A stretch of 64,000 bases of DNA from JAWKHR01 sp041394725 (GTDB taxonomy: Bacteria; Acidobacteriota; Vicinamibacteria; Vicinamibacterales; SCN-69-37), in NCBI GenBank assembly GCA_041394725.1, contig JAWKHR010000038.1, positions 1 through 64,000 of the forward strand. Direction: 5' to 3'. Under the pieces are notes generated by a model, which searched no databases, was not told where the DNA came from, and worked only from the letters and a program-made list of their open reading frames with translations. The position numbers and the translations under genes were made by a program. This document shows, piece by piece, positions 9,187 through 17,188 of this stretch (position 1 is its first letter; the number at the start of each line of letters is the position of its first letter).

Positions 9187-9600
9187 CTACGGGACGTAGG
9201 CGATGCAGTCGATCTCGACGCGGAGCCCCTCGCCCGGCAGCGCCGCCGCCTGTACCGTGGTCCGGGCCGGCTTGTGGCCCGCGAACATCCGCTCGTAGAC
9301 CGCGTTCATGCGCGGGAACTCCGCCATGTCCAGCAGGAAGACGCCGCAGCGCAGCACGTACGGCAGGTCGGACCCGGCGGCGCGCAGGATGGCCTGGAGG
9401 TTGCGGAACACCTGCTCGGTCTGCGTCTCGACGTCGGGGCCGGCCAGGCGGCCCGTCGCGGGGTCGGTCGCGCCCTGGCCCGAGACGAACAGCAGGCCGA
9501 CCGGCGGCAGCTTGAGGTCCACGACGGCGCCGGGCGAGTACGGCCCGACGGGCTTCGGCAGGTTGTCGGCGTGCACGAGCGTGTGACGGGGATTCGGCAT
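9187..9600 (-). CDS. RidA/YjgF/UK114 family protein
   Basis: 137 residues, the usual length. Family signatures are PVGPYSPG near the start, GLLFVSGQGATDPATG, NLQAILRAAGSDLPYVL, FPRMNAVYERMF and the ARTTVQ segment that supplies the conserved active-site Arg. RidA enzymes hydrolyse reactive enamine/imine intermediates released by PLP enzymes, protecting cytoplasmic enzymes; subfamilies differ in substrate. It is divergent from yajQ with 53 bp between the start codons. Confidence 0.88.
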   Translation of the reverse strand: MPNPRHTLVHADNLPKPVGPYSPGAVVDLKLPPVGLLFVSGQGATDPATGRLAGPDVETQTEQVFRNLQAILRAAGSDLPYVLRCGVFLLDMAEFPRMNAVYERMFAGHKPARTTVQAAALPGEGLRVEIDCIAYVP

Positions 9601-9653
9601 GGCGGGATTCTAGCGCGCCGGCGGCGCGCGCCGCCCGGTGCTACGATCGGCGG

Positions 9654-10157
9654 ATGGCGGCACAGGCATCCTTCGACATCACGTCGGGCGTGGATCTGCA
9701 GGAGGTCGACAACGCGGTGAACCAGGCGAAGAAGGAGCTGGCGCAGCGGTACGACTTCAAGGGCTCCAAGGCCTCGATCGATCTCAACCGCGGCGAGAAC
9801 CTCATCGTGCTCATCGCCGACGACGACTTCCGGATGACGGCGGTCTGGGACACCCTGCAGTCACGGATGGTCAAGCGCGGCGTGCCGATCAAGAACCTGA
9901 AGCCGGGCGAGAACGAGGCCATCGCGGGCGGCCTCGTCAAGCGCACCGTGACGCTGCAGCAGGGCATCCCGTCCGACACCGCGAAGGACATCGTGAAGTT
10001 CATCAAGGACCACAAGCTGAAGAAGGTCCAGGCCGCCATCCAGGCCGACCAGGTCCGCGTGAGCTCGCCGTCGAAGGACGACCTGCAGCAGGCCATGCGG
10101 ATGCTGCGCGAACACGACTTCGGGATCGACCTCCAGTTCGGGAATTATCGAGGATAG
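9654..10157 (+). CDS. yajQ: YajQ family cyclic-di-GMP-binding protein
   Basis: 167 residues matching the YajQ family over its whole length: ASFDITSGVDLQEVDNA at the N-terminus, RYDFKGSKASI, GLVKRTVTLQQG, FIKDHKLKKVQAAIQ and the C-terminal DFGIDLQFGNYR. YajQ folds as two ferredoxin-like domains; homologues bind c-di-GMP and, in Xanthomonas, partner with a transcription factor. It stands alone here, upstream of a small hairpin terminator and convergent with the ABC operon. It adds to the c-di-GMP-related genes in this window. Confidence 0.92.
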   Translation: MAAQASFDITSGVDLQEVDNAVNQAKKELAQRYDFKGSKASIDLNRGENLIVLIADDDFRMTAVWDTLQSRMVKRGVPIKNLKPGENEAIAGGLVKRTVTLQQGIPSDTAKDIVKFIKDHKLKKVQAAIQADQVRVSSPSKDDLQQAMRMLREHDFGIDLQFGNYRG

Positions 10158-10194
10158 ACGCCGGCGCAGCCGGCCACCGGGGTTCGAAGTTCGA

Positions 10195-10211
10195 ACGTCG
10201 GAGTCCGACGT
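10195..10211. terminator. hairpin between convergent yajQ and ABC operon
   Basis: ACGTCG-GAGTC-CGACGT followed by TT forms a short stem-loop between the stop of yajQ (10157) and the stop of the minus-strand transporter gene (10226). A second small symmetric stretch (TTCGAAGTTCGAA, 10182-10194) sits beside it. The U-tract is weak in both directions, so its efficiency is uncertain. Confidence 0.4.
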
Positions 10212-10225
10212 TTCGCCCGCGTCCT

Positions 10226-11833
10226 TCAGGCCGACAGTCCCCGGGGCGTCAGCCAGCGTTCCACGCGGCTGAGGAGCGCGTCCGCCAGCAGCGCGAGGAG
10301 GGCGGCCGGGATGGCGCCGGAGAGAATCAGCCACGTGTCGTTCAGGTAGAGCCCGGTGACGATGGGTTCGCCGAGGCCGCCGGCGCCGATGAAGGCGGCC
10401 AGCGTCGCGACGCCGATGCTGATGACCGTGGCGGTGCGGATGCCGGCCATGATCGTGCGCGTCGCCAGGGGCAGCTGGACGCGGAAGAGCACCTGCCGCG
10501 GCGTGAGGCCCAGGCCGACCGCGGCGTCCAGCAGGTCCGGGTCCACGTCGTTCAGCCCGGTGTGGGTGTTGCGCAGGATCGGCAGCACGGCGTAGAGAAA
10601 CAGGGCGACGATCGCCGACCGGGCCGACAGGCCGAGGCCCGGGATCGCGATCATGAACGCCAGCAGGGCCAGGCTGGGAATCGTCTGGATGACGCCCGCC
10701 GTGCCGAGCGCCAGGCGCTCGCCCGCGTGGCTGCGCGCCACCGCGATGCCGAGCGGCACCGCGACGAGGACGGCCAGCAGCACGGCGGCGAGGGTCAGTT
10801 CGAGGTGGCGTCCCGCCAGCCGCAGCGTCTCGCCCCAGCGCCCCGCCAGGAACGACACGAACGACCCGCGACCGGCGGTCGCGTCCGGTTCGACCGGCGC
10901 TTCGGCGTCGAGCAGGTGCTCGCCGACCAGGAACTCGCGGGCGACCTCGCGAAACCCGCGTCCCTGCTCCTCCACCTGGTAGTTGAGGTCGATCATCGTC
11001 GTGTCCGGGATCCGGAACGCGAGGGTGTCGAGCACCTCGCGCAGCCCCGGATGCGCGCGCAACGTCTCGCCGCGGACGATCGGCGCGGCGTTGTAGGGCG
11101 GAAAGAAGCCCTTGTCGTCCACCAGCACCCGCAGCGGGTACCGCTTGAGCTTGCCGTCGGTCGTGTAGGCGTCGACGAGGTCGATCTCGCCGTTCTGGAT
11201 GGCCTCGTAGGCGAGCCCGTGCTCGAGCGCGCGCACGTCGCCCAGCTGCAGGCCGTAGAAGGCCGACAGCCCGGGCCATCCGTCCTCGCGGTTGACGAAC
11301 TCGATACTGAAACCGGCGCGCAGATCGGCGCCGTGCGGGATCAGGTCGGAAATCGTCCGGATGCCCAGCGCCGCGGCGCGATCCTCGCGCATCGCGAGGG
11401 CGTAGGAGTTGTTGAGGCCGAACGGCTGCAGCCACTCGATGTCGTACCGTTCGCGGTACTGCTGCTGCACGTGGAGAAACGCGCGGAGGGGGTCGGCGAT
11501 CCGGCCGGGCTCCTTGAGGACGATCGACCAGCCGGTGCCCGTGTACTCGGGATAGAGGTCGATCTGGCCGGACTGCAGCGCGGCAAAGCAGACGAGCGTG
11601 CCGCCCAGGCCGCTCCGGTGCTCGACGGTCAGGTCGGTCCGTGCCTCGACGAGCAGCGCGAGCATCTCGCCGAGGATGCGCGACTCGGTGAAGTTCTTCG
11701 ACCCGATGACCAGCCGGTCCGGCTGCCGCGCGAGCAGCCGGGACGGCGCGGCCAGCGCGATGAGCGCCAGCACCACGGGACCGGCGACGCGCAGCGCCGG
11801 GGACAGGGATCGCCGCGACCAGCCGAGCGTCAT
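10226..11833 (-). CDS. ABC transporter: periplasmic binding domain fused to permease (betaine/choline/EgtU family)
   Basis: 535 residues. A signal/anchor helix (about 15-35) precedes an OpuAC/ProX-type binding domain (about 38-300) with IGSKNFTESRILGEM, SGQIDLYPEYTGTGW and GEIDLVDAYTTDGKL. The C-terminal half (about 330-520) is a six-helix permease of the BPD_transp_1 type with the ATPase-contact loop DAAVGLGLTPRQVLFRVQLP and the family-typical GAGGLGEPI. Binding-protein/permease fusions of this family import glycine betaine, choline, carnitine or ergothioneine; here the binding domain precedes the permease. Its ATG overlaps the ATPase stop, and the operon begins with a methyltransferase fusion, which suggests that the cargo is a methylated amine. 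Confidence 0.85.
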   Translation of the reverse strand: MTLGWSRRSLSPALRVAGPVVLALIALAAPSRLLARQPDRLVIGSKNFTESRILGEMLALLVEARTDLTVEHRSGLGGTLVCFAALQSGQIDLYPEYTGTGWSIVLKEPGRIADPLRAFLHVQQQYRERYDIEWLQPFGLNNSYALAMREDRAAALGIRTISDLIPHGADLRAGFSIEFVNREDGWPGLSAFYGLQLGDVRALEHGLAYEAIQNGEIDLVDAYTTDGKLKRYPLRVLVDDKGFFPPYNAAPIVRGETLRAHPGLREVLDTLAFRIPDTTMIDLNYQVEEQGRGFREVAREFLVGEHLLDAEAPVEPDATAGRGSFVSFLAGRWGETLRLAGRHLELTLAAVLLAVLVAVPLGIAVARSHAGERLALGTAGVIQTIPSLALLAFMIAIPGLGLSARSAIVALFLYAVLPILRNTHTGLNDVDPDLLDAAVGLGLTPRQVLFRVQLPLATRTIMAGIRTATVISIGVATLAAFIGAGGLGEPIVTGLYLNDTWLILSGAIPAALLALLADALLSRVERWLTPRGLSA

Positions 11834-12585
11834 GCCCCCACCGGCGCGGGCGCCGCGCCCGCCACGAACGCCCGGACCCAGTCGTTCGCCGGCTGCGACC
11901 GGACGTCGTCGGGCGTCCCGACCTGCACGAGCTGCCCGGCGTTGAGGACCGCGAGCCGGTCGCCCAGCAGGAAGGCCTCCGCCAGGTCGTGGCTGACGAT
12001 GACGATGGTCTTGGCGACGAGGCGCTCGAGCTCGACGAACTCCTGTTGCAGGCTCGCGCGCGTCAGCGGATCGAGCGCGCCGAACGGTTCGTCCATCAGC
12101 AGGATTTCGGGGTCGAGGGCGAGCGCGCGGGCGACCCCGACGCGCTGTCGCTGGCCGCCCGACAGCTCGCGCGGGAACCGCGCCCGGAACTCGTCCGGCG
12201 CGAGATGGACGAGCGACAGCAGCTCGTCCACGCGCGCGCGCGTCTTCTCGCGCGGCCAGCCCTCCAGCTCGCAGAGCAGGCCGACGTTGCGCCCGATCGT
12301 GAGGTGCGGGAACAGGCCGCCGCTCTGAACGACGTAGCCCATGCGGCGGCGCAGCCGCACCGGGTCCATCGCCGCGGCGTCCTCGCCGCCCACGGTGATC
12401 CGGCCCGACGAGGGCTCGATGAGCCGGTTGATCAGGCGCAGCGTCGTCGTCTTGCCGCAGCCGGAAGGCCCGACGAGGGCGAGCGTCTCGCCGGCGACGA
12501 TCTCGAGCGACAGGTCCCGGACGGCGTGCACCGGCGCGCCGCCGGTGCCCGCGAACGTCCGGGACACGTGCTCGAGCCGGATCAT
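11830..12585 (-). CDS. ABC transporter ATPase of the betaine/osmoprotectant family
   Basis: 251 residues with every ATPase signature: Walker A GPSGCGKTTT (39-48), Q-loop VVQSGG (85-90), signature LSGGQRQR (141-148), Walker B ILLMDEPFGALDP (161-173) and H-loop VSHD (197-200). RLINRLIEPSSG after Walker A is characteristic of OpuA/ProV-type ATPases; there are no C-terminal CBS domains. It is coupled by 4-bp overlaps to the methyltransferase upstream (12582) and to the binding-protein/permease downstream (11833), so the three are one transcription unit. Confidence 0.9.
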   Translation of the reverse strand: MIRLEHVSRTFAGTGGAPVHAVRDLSLEIVAGETLALVGPSGCGKTTTLRLINRLIEPSSGRITVGGEDAAAMDPVRLRRRMGYVVQSGGLFPHLTIGRNVGLLCELEGWPREKTRARVDELLSLVHLAPDEFRARFPRELSGGQRQRVGVARALALDPEILLMDEPFGALDPLTRASLQQEFVELERLVAKTIVIVSHDLAEAFLLGDRLAVLNAGQLVQVGTPDDVRSQPANDWVRAFVAGAAPAPVGA

Positions 12586-14228
12586 GCGCGGACGAACTCG
12601 TTGAGCGAGAACCAGCGGCGGCCGTCGAGCCACTGCCGGCTGAGCCGCAGCCCGGCCATCGCCGCGAGTTCGCCGATGCCCTCGGGCTCGAACTTCCGCG
12701 AGATCCCCACCTGCACGGGCTGCCCGGGCTCGAGCTGGACCTCGAGGCCGAGCGATCGGACCAGCGTGTGCTGGCGTTCGGTCGGCGCCACCCGCAGGCT
12801 CATCCGCCACGCGCGAAGCGCTCCGGGCGTCTGCTCCTCCTGGTACACCGAGGCGAGCTGGAACACGCGCGGATCGAAGTCCGCGCCGAGGTACTCGTTG
12901 ATGCGCCGCACCATGTGGACGAAGAACGACCGGCAGGCCTCGCCCTCGCCGTAGGCCGCCTTGAGCGTCGCCTCGTCCTTGTGGAGGTCCATGCCGACGA
13001 TGAGCCGGTCGCCCTCGTTGAGGCGGGAGCGCAGCCGTTTGAGGAACTGCACCGTGTCCTCCACCGACTCGATGTTGCCGATCGACGACCCGAAGAAGAA
13101 CACGACCTTCTTCTCCCCCACCGGCAGCTCGGGCAGGACGTCGTCGAACAGGCCCTGCCGTGGCTCCACCCGGACCTGGTCGCCGAACCGGCCGCGCACG
13201 TCGGCCTCGGTGGCCTTGAGCGCGCCCTTCGACACGTCGATCGGCAGGTACCGGACCCGGCCCCCCGCCTCCACGCGGGCGTTGAGGATGTGGCTGATCT
13301 TGCGCGCCGATCCGCAGCCGAGCTCGACGACCAGCGACTGCTCCCCGAGAATCTCGGCCGCGTGGTCGCGGAGGATCTCCTCCTCGCAGTCGGTCAGGTA
13401 GTATCCGGGCGTCAGCGTGTAGCGATTGTAGAGCCGGGTGGCGGTCGAGTCCCAGATCCACGAGTGGTCGATCTTCTTCACCCACAGCTCGTTCTCGAGC
13501 GCGCTGCGCACGGCGTGCTCGAAGCCGTCCTCGACCTCCGGGGTCTTGCGCCCGGTGACCCGGTAGCACCAGACCTGGAACATGGCCTTCGGGTCCTTGC
13601 GCGGGAGGTACGGCTCGGGTTCGGTGCACTCGAGCAGGTGCCATCGGCCGCGGCGCTCCAGGTCGCGCATGCGGCTGCGCACGCCCATGCCGTCCTCGGC
13701 GTGGAAGTCCGTCCGCATGGTGAAGACGACGAGGCCGCCCGGCCGGACCAGCCGCAGGACCTCGTCGAGGGTCTCGGCGGGCGCCTGCCCGTAGGAGAAC
13801 ACGCCGACGAGGATCGCCGCGTCGAAACTGTCCTCGCCGAACGAGTCCACCGGCAGCGACAGGTCCGCGGTCAGGACCTGCGAGTAGATGCCCTTCTCGC
13901 GCGCGCGGTCGAGCATGTCGTCGCTCAGGTCCACGGCGACCAGGTCGTTGAAGCCGAGCGCGGTCAGCGCCTCGCCCGCGGCGCCGGTGCCGGCGCCCGC
14001 GTCGAGCACGCGTGACGAGTCGTGACGGGTGAGGTGACGCGACAGCACCTCGGCCGACAGGCGGTGGCCGAAGAAGCCGACCTGCTCGTGGTCCTCGTCA
14101 TACGTCCGCGCCCAGTCGGCGTAGAGCTGCTTGAGGTCGTCGCGCGTGCGCGCGTCGTAGGCGCGCGCCCAGATGGCGTCGATACGGGAGTCCGACGGGC
14201 CTGCGGCATGTGCGGATCGATCGGTCAT
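12582..14228 (-). CDS. double methyltransferase: class I SAM methyltransferase fused to EgtD-like domain
   Basis: 548 residues. The N-terminal domain (about 30-200) has a class I SAM fold with VLDAGAGTGAAGEAL (74-88), VDLSDDML (99-106) and a LYADWARTYDEDH lead-in resembling WBSCR27-like enzymes. The C-terminal domain (about 236-548) matches the EgtD histidine-methyltransferase family: VVELGCGSARK (300-310), YLPIDVSKGAL, FFFGSSIGNIES (377-388), GMDLHKDEATL and ISRKFEPE. Where mycobacterial EgtD has FNRN, with an Asn contacting histidine, this protein has FFVH (435-438), and the Glu before the IS motif is Gly508. The substrate is therefore probably not histidine. AGGAGG lies about 14 bp upstream of ATG 14228. 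It heads an operon with a betaine-type ABC transporter. Confidence 0.82.
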   Translation of the reverse strand: MTDRSAHAAGPSDSRIDAIWARAYDARTRDDLKQLYADWARTYDEDHEQVGFFGHRLSAEVLSRHLTRHDSSRVLDAGAGTGAAGEALTALGFNDLVAVDLSDDMLDRAREKGIYSQVLTADLSLPVDSFGEDSFDAAILVGVFSYGQAPAETLDEVLRLVRPGGLVVFTMRTDFHAEDGMGVRSRMRDLERRGRWHLLECTEPEPYLPRKDPKAMFQVWCYRVTGRKTPEVEDGFEHAVRSALENELWVKKIDHSWIWDSTATRLYNRYTLTPGYYLTDCEEEILRDHAAEILGEQSLVVELGCGSARKISHILNARVEAGGRVRYLPIDVSKGALKATEADVRGRFGDQVRVEPRQGLFDDVLPELPVGEKKVVFFFGSSIGNIESVEDTVQFLKRLRSRLNEGDRLIVGMDLHKDEATLKAAYGEGEACRSFFVHMVRRINEYLGADFDPRVFQLASVYQEEQTPGALRAWRMSLRVAPTERQHTLVRSLGLEVQLEPGQPVQVGISRKFEPEGIGELAAMAGLRLSRQWLDGRRWFSLNEFVRA

Positions 14229-14398
14229 GAACGGCCGAAACCTCCTGCGAAGTGGCCGATCCGCTGCTGGGAACTGAATTCAGACCGGCCGGGGTCAGCG
14301 CCCGGGCGAGCCGGACGCGAGGCGATCAGGCGGTAAAACCTGAGGGGTGAACCCGACCATGGGAACAGATCACGCCGGAAGATGCAACCCGCGGGCGA

Positions 14399-15475
14399 TC
14401 ACCACCAGCGCATCACCCACATCGTGGAGACGCCGAACTGCTGATCGACGGCGTCCACCGAGAAGCGCTTGACCGCCGAATGCGCGACGCGCAGCGTGAG
14501 CGACGGCGCCAGCCGGATGCCGAGCGTGGTGTCGATCGAGACGAACCGCCGCGCGCCCGCCACGACGGCCGTCTCGACCTCGCCGGCCCGGATCCACGTG
14601 GCGCGGCTGTGAACGAACAGGCGGGGCGTCAGCGTGTGCTGCACCTGGAGCGTCGCGCCGCGCGCGGTGACGTCGCCGGCCGCGGTCTCGAACCGGTCGC
14701 GCGTCCACTCGCCGCTGATCCGCGTGTAGCCGACCGCGTAGTCGAACTCGCCGTTGATCATCGCGTAGCGCCGATCCGCGCGTCCCGCCGGTTCCTCCGC
14801 GTACGGCCCCCAGGCCGCCGCCGCGCCGACGCGGAAGCCCTGCCACGGCGTCACGCCGCCGCCGACCACGCCGTTCACGCCGCGCGTCGCGCCCGGGACC
14901 GCCTTCCAGAACTGCACCGGCGCCCGATCCACGAGCGCGGCCCGCGCGTCCCAGTGGTCGCCCGACGAGGCGACCTCCACGCCGTCCGGATACACGGCCG
15001 ACACCAGCGACACCAGCGGCAGGCCGGCGCCGAGCGCGGGCAGCGGCATGTAGTAGGGCCGGTGACACCAGATGACGCCGGGATTCAGGCTCGCGCGGTT
15101 CTCGGTCATGCCGAACCCGATCGGCGAGGGAAACCGCCCGGCCTCGATGCGCCAGTTGGCGCCCTTCCGGAATTCGCGGCGGATCGAGGCCTGGTCGAGC
15201 AGCGTCTCCCACGTGCCGTTCGCGCGCCAGAGCACCGGCCGGAGCGAGCCCTGCCAGCCCGGCGCGACCTCGACGCCGACGAACGTATCCACGATGTACT
15301 GCGTGGGCCAGTCGGCCGTCTCGCCGTAGAAGTCCTGCCAGCCGACGACCGTGTCCACCGCGGCACGGCGGACCTGGCCAGTGTCCTGCGCCGCGGCCGG
15401 TGGCGCGGCCAGGAGCAGGCCGCCGAGGATGATCCCCGTCACGAGCGCGCGCCGCGGCCGACGGTGTCGTGCCAT
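14399..15475 (-). CDS. outer-membrane beta-barrel protein (porin-like)
   Basis: 358 residues with a signal peptide (GIILGGLLLAAPPAAAQ) and long runs of alternating beta-strands (FVGVEVAPGWQGSLRPVLWR, FRVGAAAAWGPYAEE, LTPRLFVHSRATW), ending in the aromatic MWVMRWW, the usual BAM signal. A RIEAGRFPSPIGFG segment resembles porins with phosphate- or sugar-selective ancestry. It starts 5 bp after the HD-GYP gene stop, as third gene of the cupredoxin/HD-GYP operon, so it is probably co-regulated with that signalling protein. The ligand is unknown. Confidence 0.7.
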   Translation of the reverse strand: MARHRRPRRALVTGIILGGLLLAAPPAAAQDTGQVRRAAVDTVVGWQDFYGETADWPTQYIVDTFVGVEVAPGWQGSLRPVLWRANGTWETLLDQASIRREFRKGANWRIEAGRFPSPIGFGMTENRASLNPGVIWCHRPYYMPLPALGAGLPLVSLVSAVYPDGVEVASSGDHWDARAALVDRAPVQFWKAVPGATRGVNGVVGGGVTPWQGFRVGAAAAWGPYAEEPAGRADRRYAMINGEFDYAVGYTRISGEWTRDRFETAAGDVTARGATLQVQHTLTPRLFVHSRATWIRAGEVETAVVAGARRFVSIDTTLGIRLAPSLTLRVAHSAVKRFSVDAVDQQFGVSTMWVMRWW

Positions 15476-15479
15476 CCGC

Positions 15480-17186
15480 CTACCCCGCCTGCTCCCGGGT
15501 CGAGCCCCGGACCGGGTCGCGAAACGCGACGAGCGACGCGGCCGCGGCCGCCGGACGCGCCGGCACCACCGGGGCGATCGCCTCGAAGGCCTCCACGACC
15601 GCGGCGTCGAACAACCGGCCCGCGCCGCGGCGCAGCTCGGCCATCGCCTCGGCAACCGGCCGGCCCGGCCGGTGCGCCCGCGCCGTGGTCATCGCGTCGA
15701 AGGCATCAGCCACGTGGACGATGCGCGCCGGAAGCGGGACCTGGTCGTGGCGGAGGCCGTGCGGGTAGCCGCCGCCATCCGGCTGCTCGTGGTGCAGCTC
15801 GACGATGGCCAGGTGGTCGGCGAGGAACGGCAGCGGCCGGAGGATCCGCGCGCCGAGCGTCGGGTGCCGCTTGATCTGCTCGAACTCGGCGTCGGTCAGC
15901 GTCCCGGGCTTGCGGAGGATCGCGTCCGGCACGCCGATCTTGCCGATGTCGTGGAGCAGCGCGCCGAGCCGCAGCGTCTCGAGCGCCGCCGCGTCGAGGC
16001 CGAGCCGCGCGCCAGTCGCGACCGAGAGCGCGGCCACGCGCTCGGAGTGGCCGGCGGTGTAGGGATCGCGCGCGTCGAGCGCCGCCGCCAGCGACCCGAT
16101 CACGCCGACGTAGGTCGCCTTCGACTCCGCCTCGGCCGCGGCGAGCGCCTGCCGCAGGCCGTCGAAGGTCCGCGCGAGCGCGTCCACCTCTCGACTGGCG
16201 CCGTCCGGCCGTCCCACCGGTGCCAGATCGCGATCGCGCGCCATGCGGGCCATCGTGCGGGTCAGCCCGTCGATCGGCGCCGACACGGTGCGCGCCAGCC
16301 ACAGGCTGCCCATCGCCGCGAGGCCCAGCGCGCCCAGCCCGACGACCACCAGCACGCCAGCCGCTTCGGCCGACGCATCGCGGATGGCCGCCGTGACCGA
16401 CGCGACGGCATAGATCCGCGCGTCACCGGCCGCCGAGAGCCGGCGCACCACGAACTCCTCGCCTCCGATGACGACGGTCCCGGTCACGGGCAGCCGCACG
16501 CCCTCGATCGCCGCGCGATCGGGTGCCGAGGCCGACAGGGCGACGACACGCCCGGCGATGAGGACGGCGACGTCGGTGCCGGCCGCGCGGGCCAGCGCGT
16601 CCGCGAAGGCCTCGTCGAGCGGCGTGGCCAGCAGGAACTGCCCGATCACGTCCGGGCCGAGCGCCAGGGGCACGCGTGTGGCCAGGTAGACGTGCCCGCC
16701 GCGATCGACGATCGACTCGACCGGTTCCGGCGTCGCGGCCGTGCGGATGCCGACGGGCGAGCCGACCGGCCAGTCGCCCGCGTTCGGACCCGCGCTGGCG
16801 AGGATGCGCCCGTCGATGTCGGTCACCGACAGCGCGGGCACGCCCAGCCGCGCCTGCAGCTTGTCGAGCTCGACGGCAATCGTGCGGCGCAGCTGGTCGG
16901 CGGGACCGCCCGCGGCGTGCTCGTACTGCCACGTATCGACTGCCGCCTTGAGCGTCGGGTTCTCCGCCAGCGTCTCGACGCGCACGAGCTGTTCCCGGCG
17001 CCGGTCCCGCTCGAGGTCCGCGAGGCGCTGCTGCCCCGCCTCGAGCGTGTCCACGATCGCGCGCGTGAGGCGCTCGCGCGCCTGCCACGTCAGCGCGACG
17101 AACACGGCCGCGAGCACGAGCGCAATCACCGCGAAGCTGAAGCCGAGGACCTTGACGACGAGGCGGGGAGGACGTCGCTCGCGCAT
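15480..17186 (-). CDS. membrane sensor with HD-GYP c-di-GMP phosphodiesterase domain
   Basis: 568 residues. An N-terminal membrane helix (about 11-32) is followed by an extracytoplasmic sensor domain (about 35-270, double-Cache-like, with ALSVTDIDGRILASAG and GQFLLATPLDEAFA), a second helix (about 276-297), a HAMP-like linker and the HD-GYP domain. Catalytic residues are intact: HSERV (H380), LLHDIGKIGVPD (H412, D413), KPGTLTDAEFEQIKRHP and HHEQPDGGGYP (465-475). It should hydrolyse c-di-GMP to pGpG/GMP in response to an extracellular signal. The start lies 2 bp after the stop of the cupredoxin-like gene, suggesting that both read the same condition. Confidence 0.88.
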   Translation of the reverse strand: MRERRPPRLVVKVLGFSFAVIALVLAAVFVALTWQARERLTRAIVDTLEAGQQRLADLERDRRREQLVRVETLAENPTLKAAVDTWQYEHAAGGPADQLRRTIAVELDKLQARLGVPALSVTDIDGRILASAGPNAGDWPVGSPVGIRTAATPEPVESIVDRGGHVYLATRVPLALGPDVIGQFLLATPLDEAFADALARAAGTDVAVLIAGRVVALSASAPDRAAIEGVRLPVTGTVVIGGEEFVVRRLSAAGDARIYAVASVTAAIRDASAEAAGVLVVVGLGALGLAAMGSLWLARTVSAPIDGLTRTMARMARDRDLAPVGRPDGASREVDALARTFDGLRQALAAAEAESKATYVGVIGSLAAALDARDPYTAGHSERVAALSVATGARLGLDAAALETLRLGALLHDIGKIGVPDAILRKPGTLTDAEFEQIKRHPTLGARILRPLPFLADHLAIVELHHEQPDGGGYPHGLRHDQVPLPARIVHVADAFDAMTTARAHRPGRPVAEAMAELRRGAGRLFDAAVVEAFEAIAPVVPARPAAAAASLVAFRDPVRGSTREQAG

Positions 17187-17188
17187 CG

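Noticed and set aside
10178..10215. tRNA T-arm-like sequence GGTTCGAAGTTCGAAC
   Set aside because: No acceptor, D or anticodon arm can be drawn around it; it is part of an intergenic hairpin pair.
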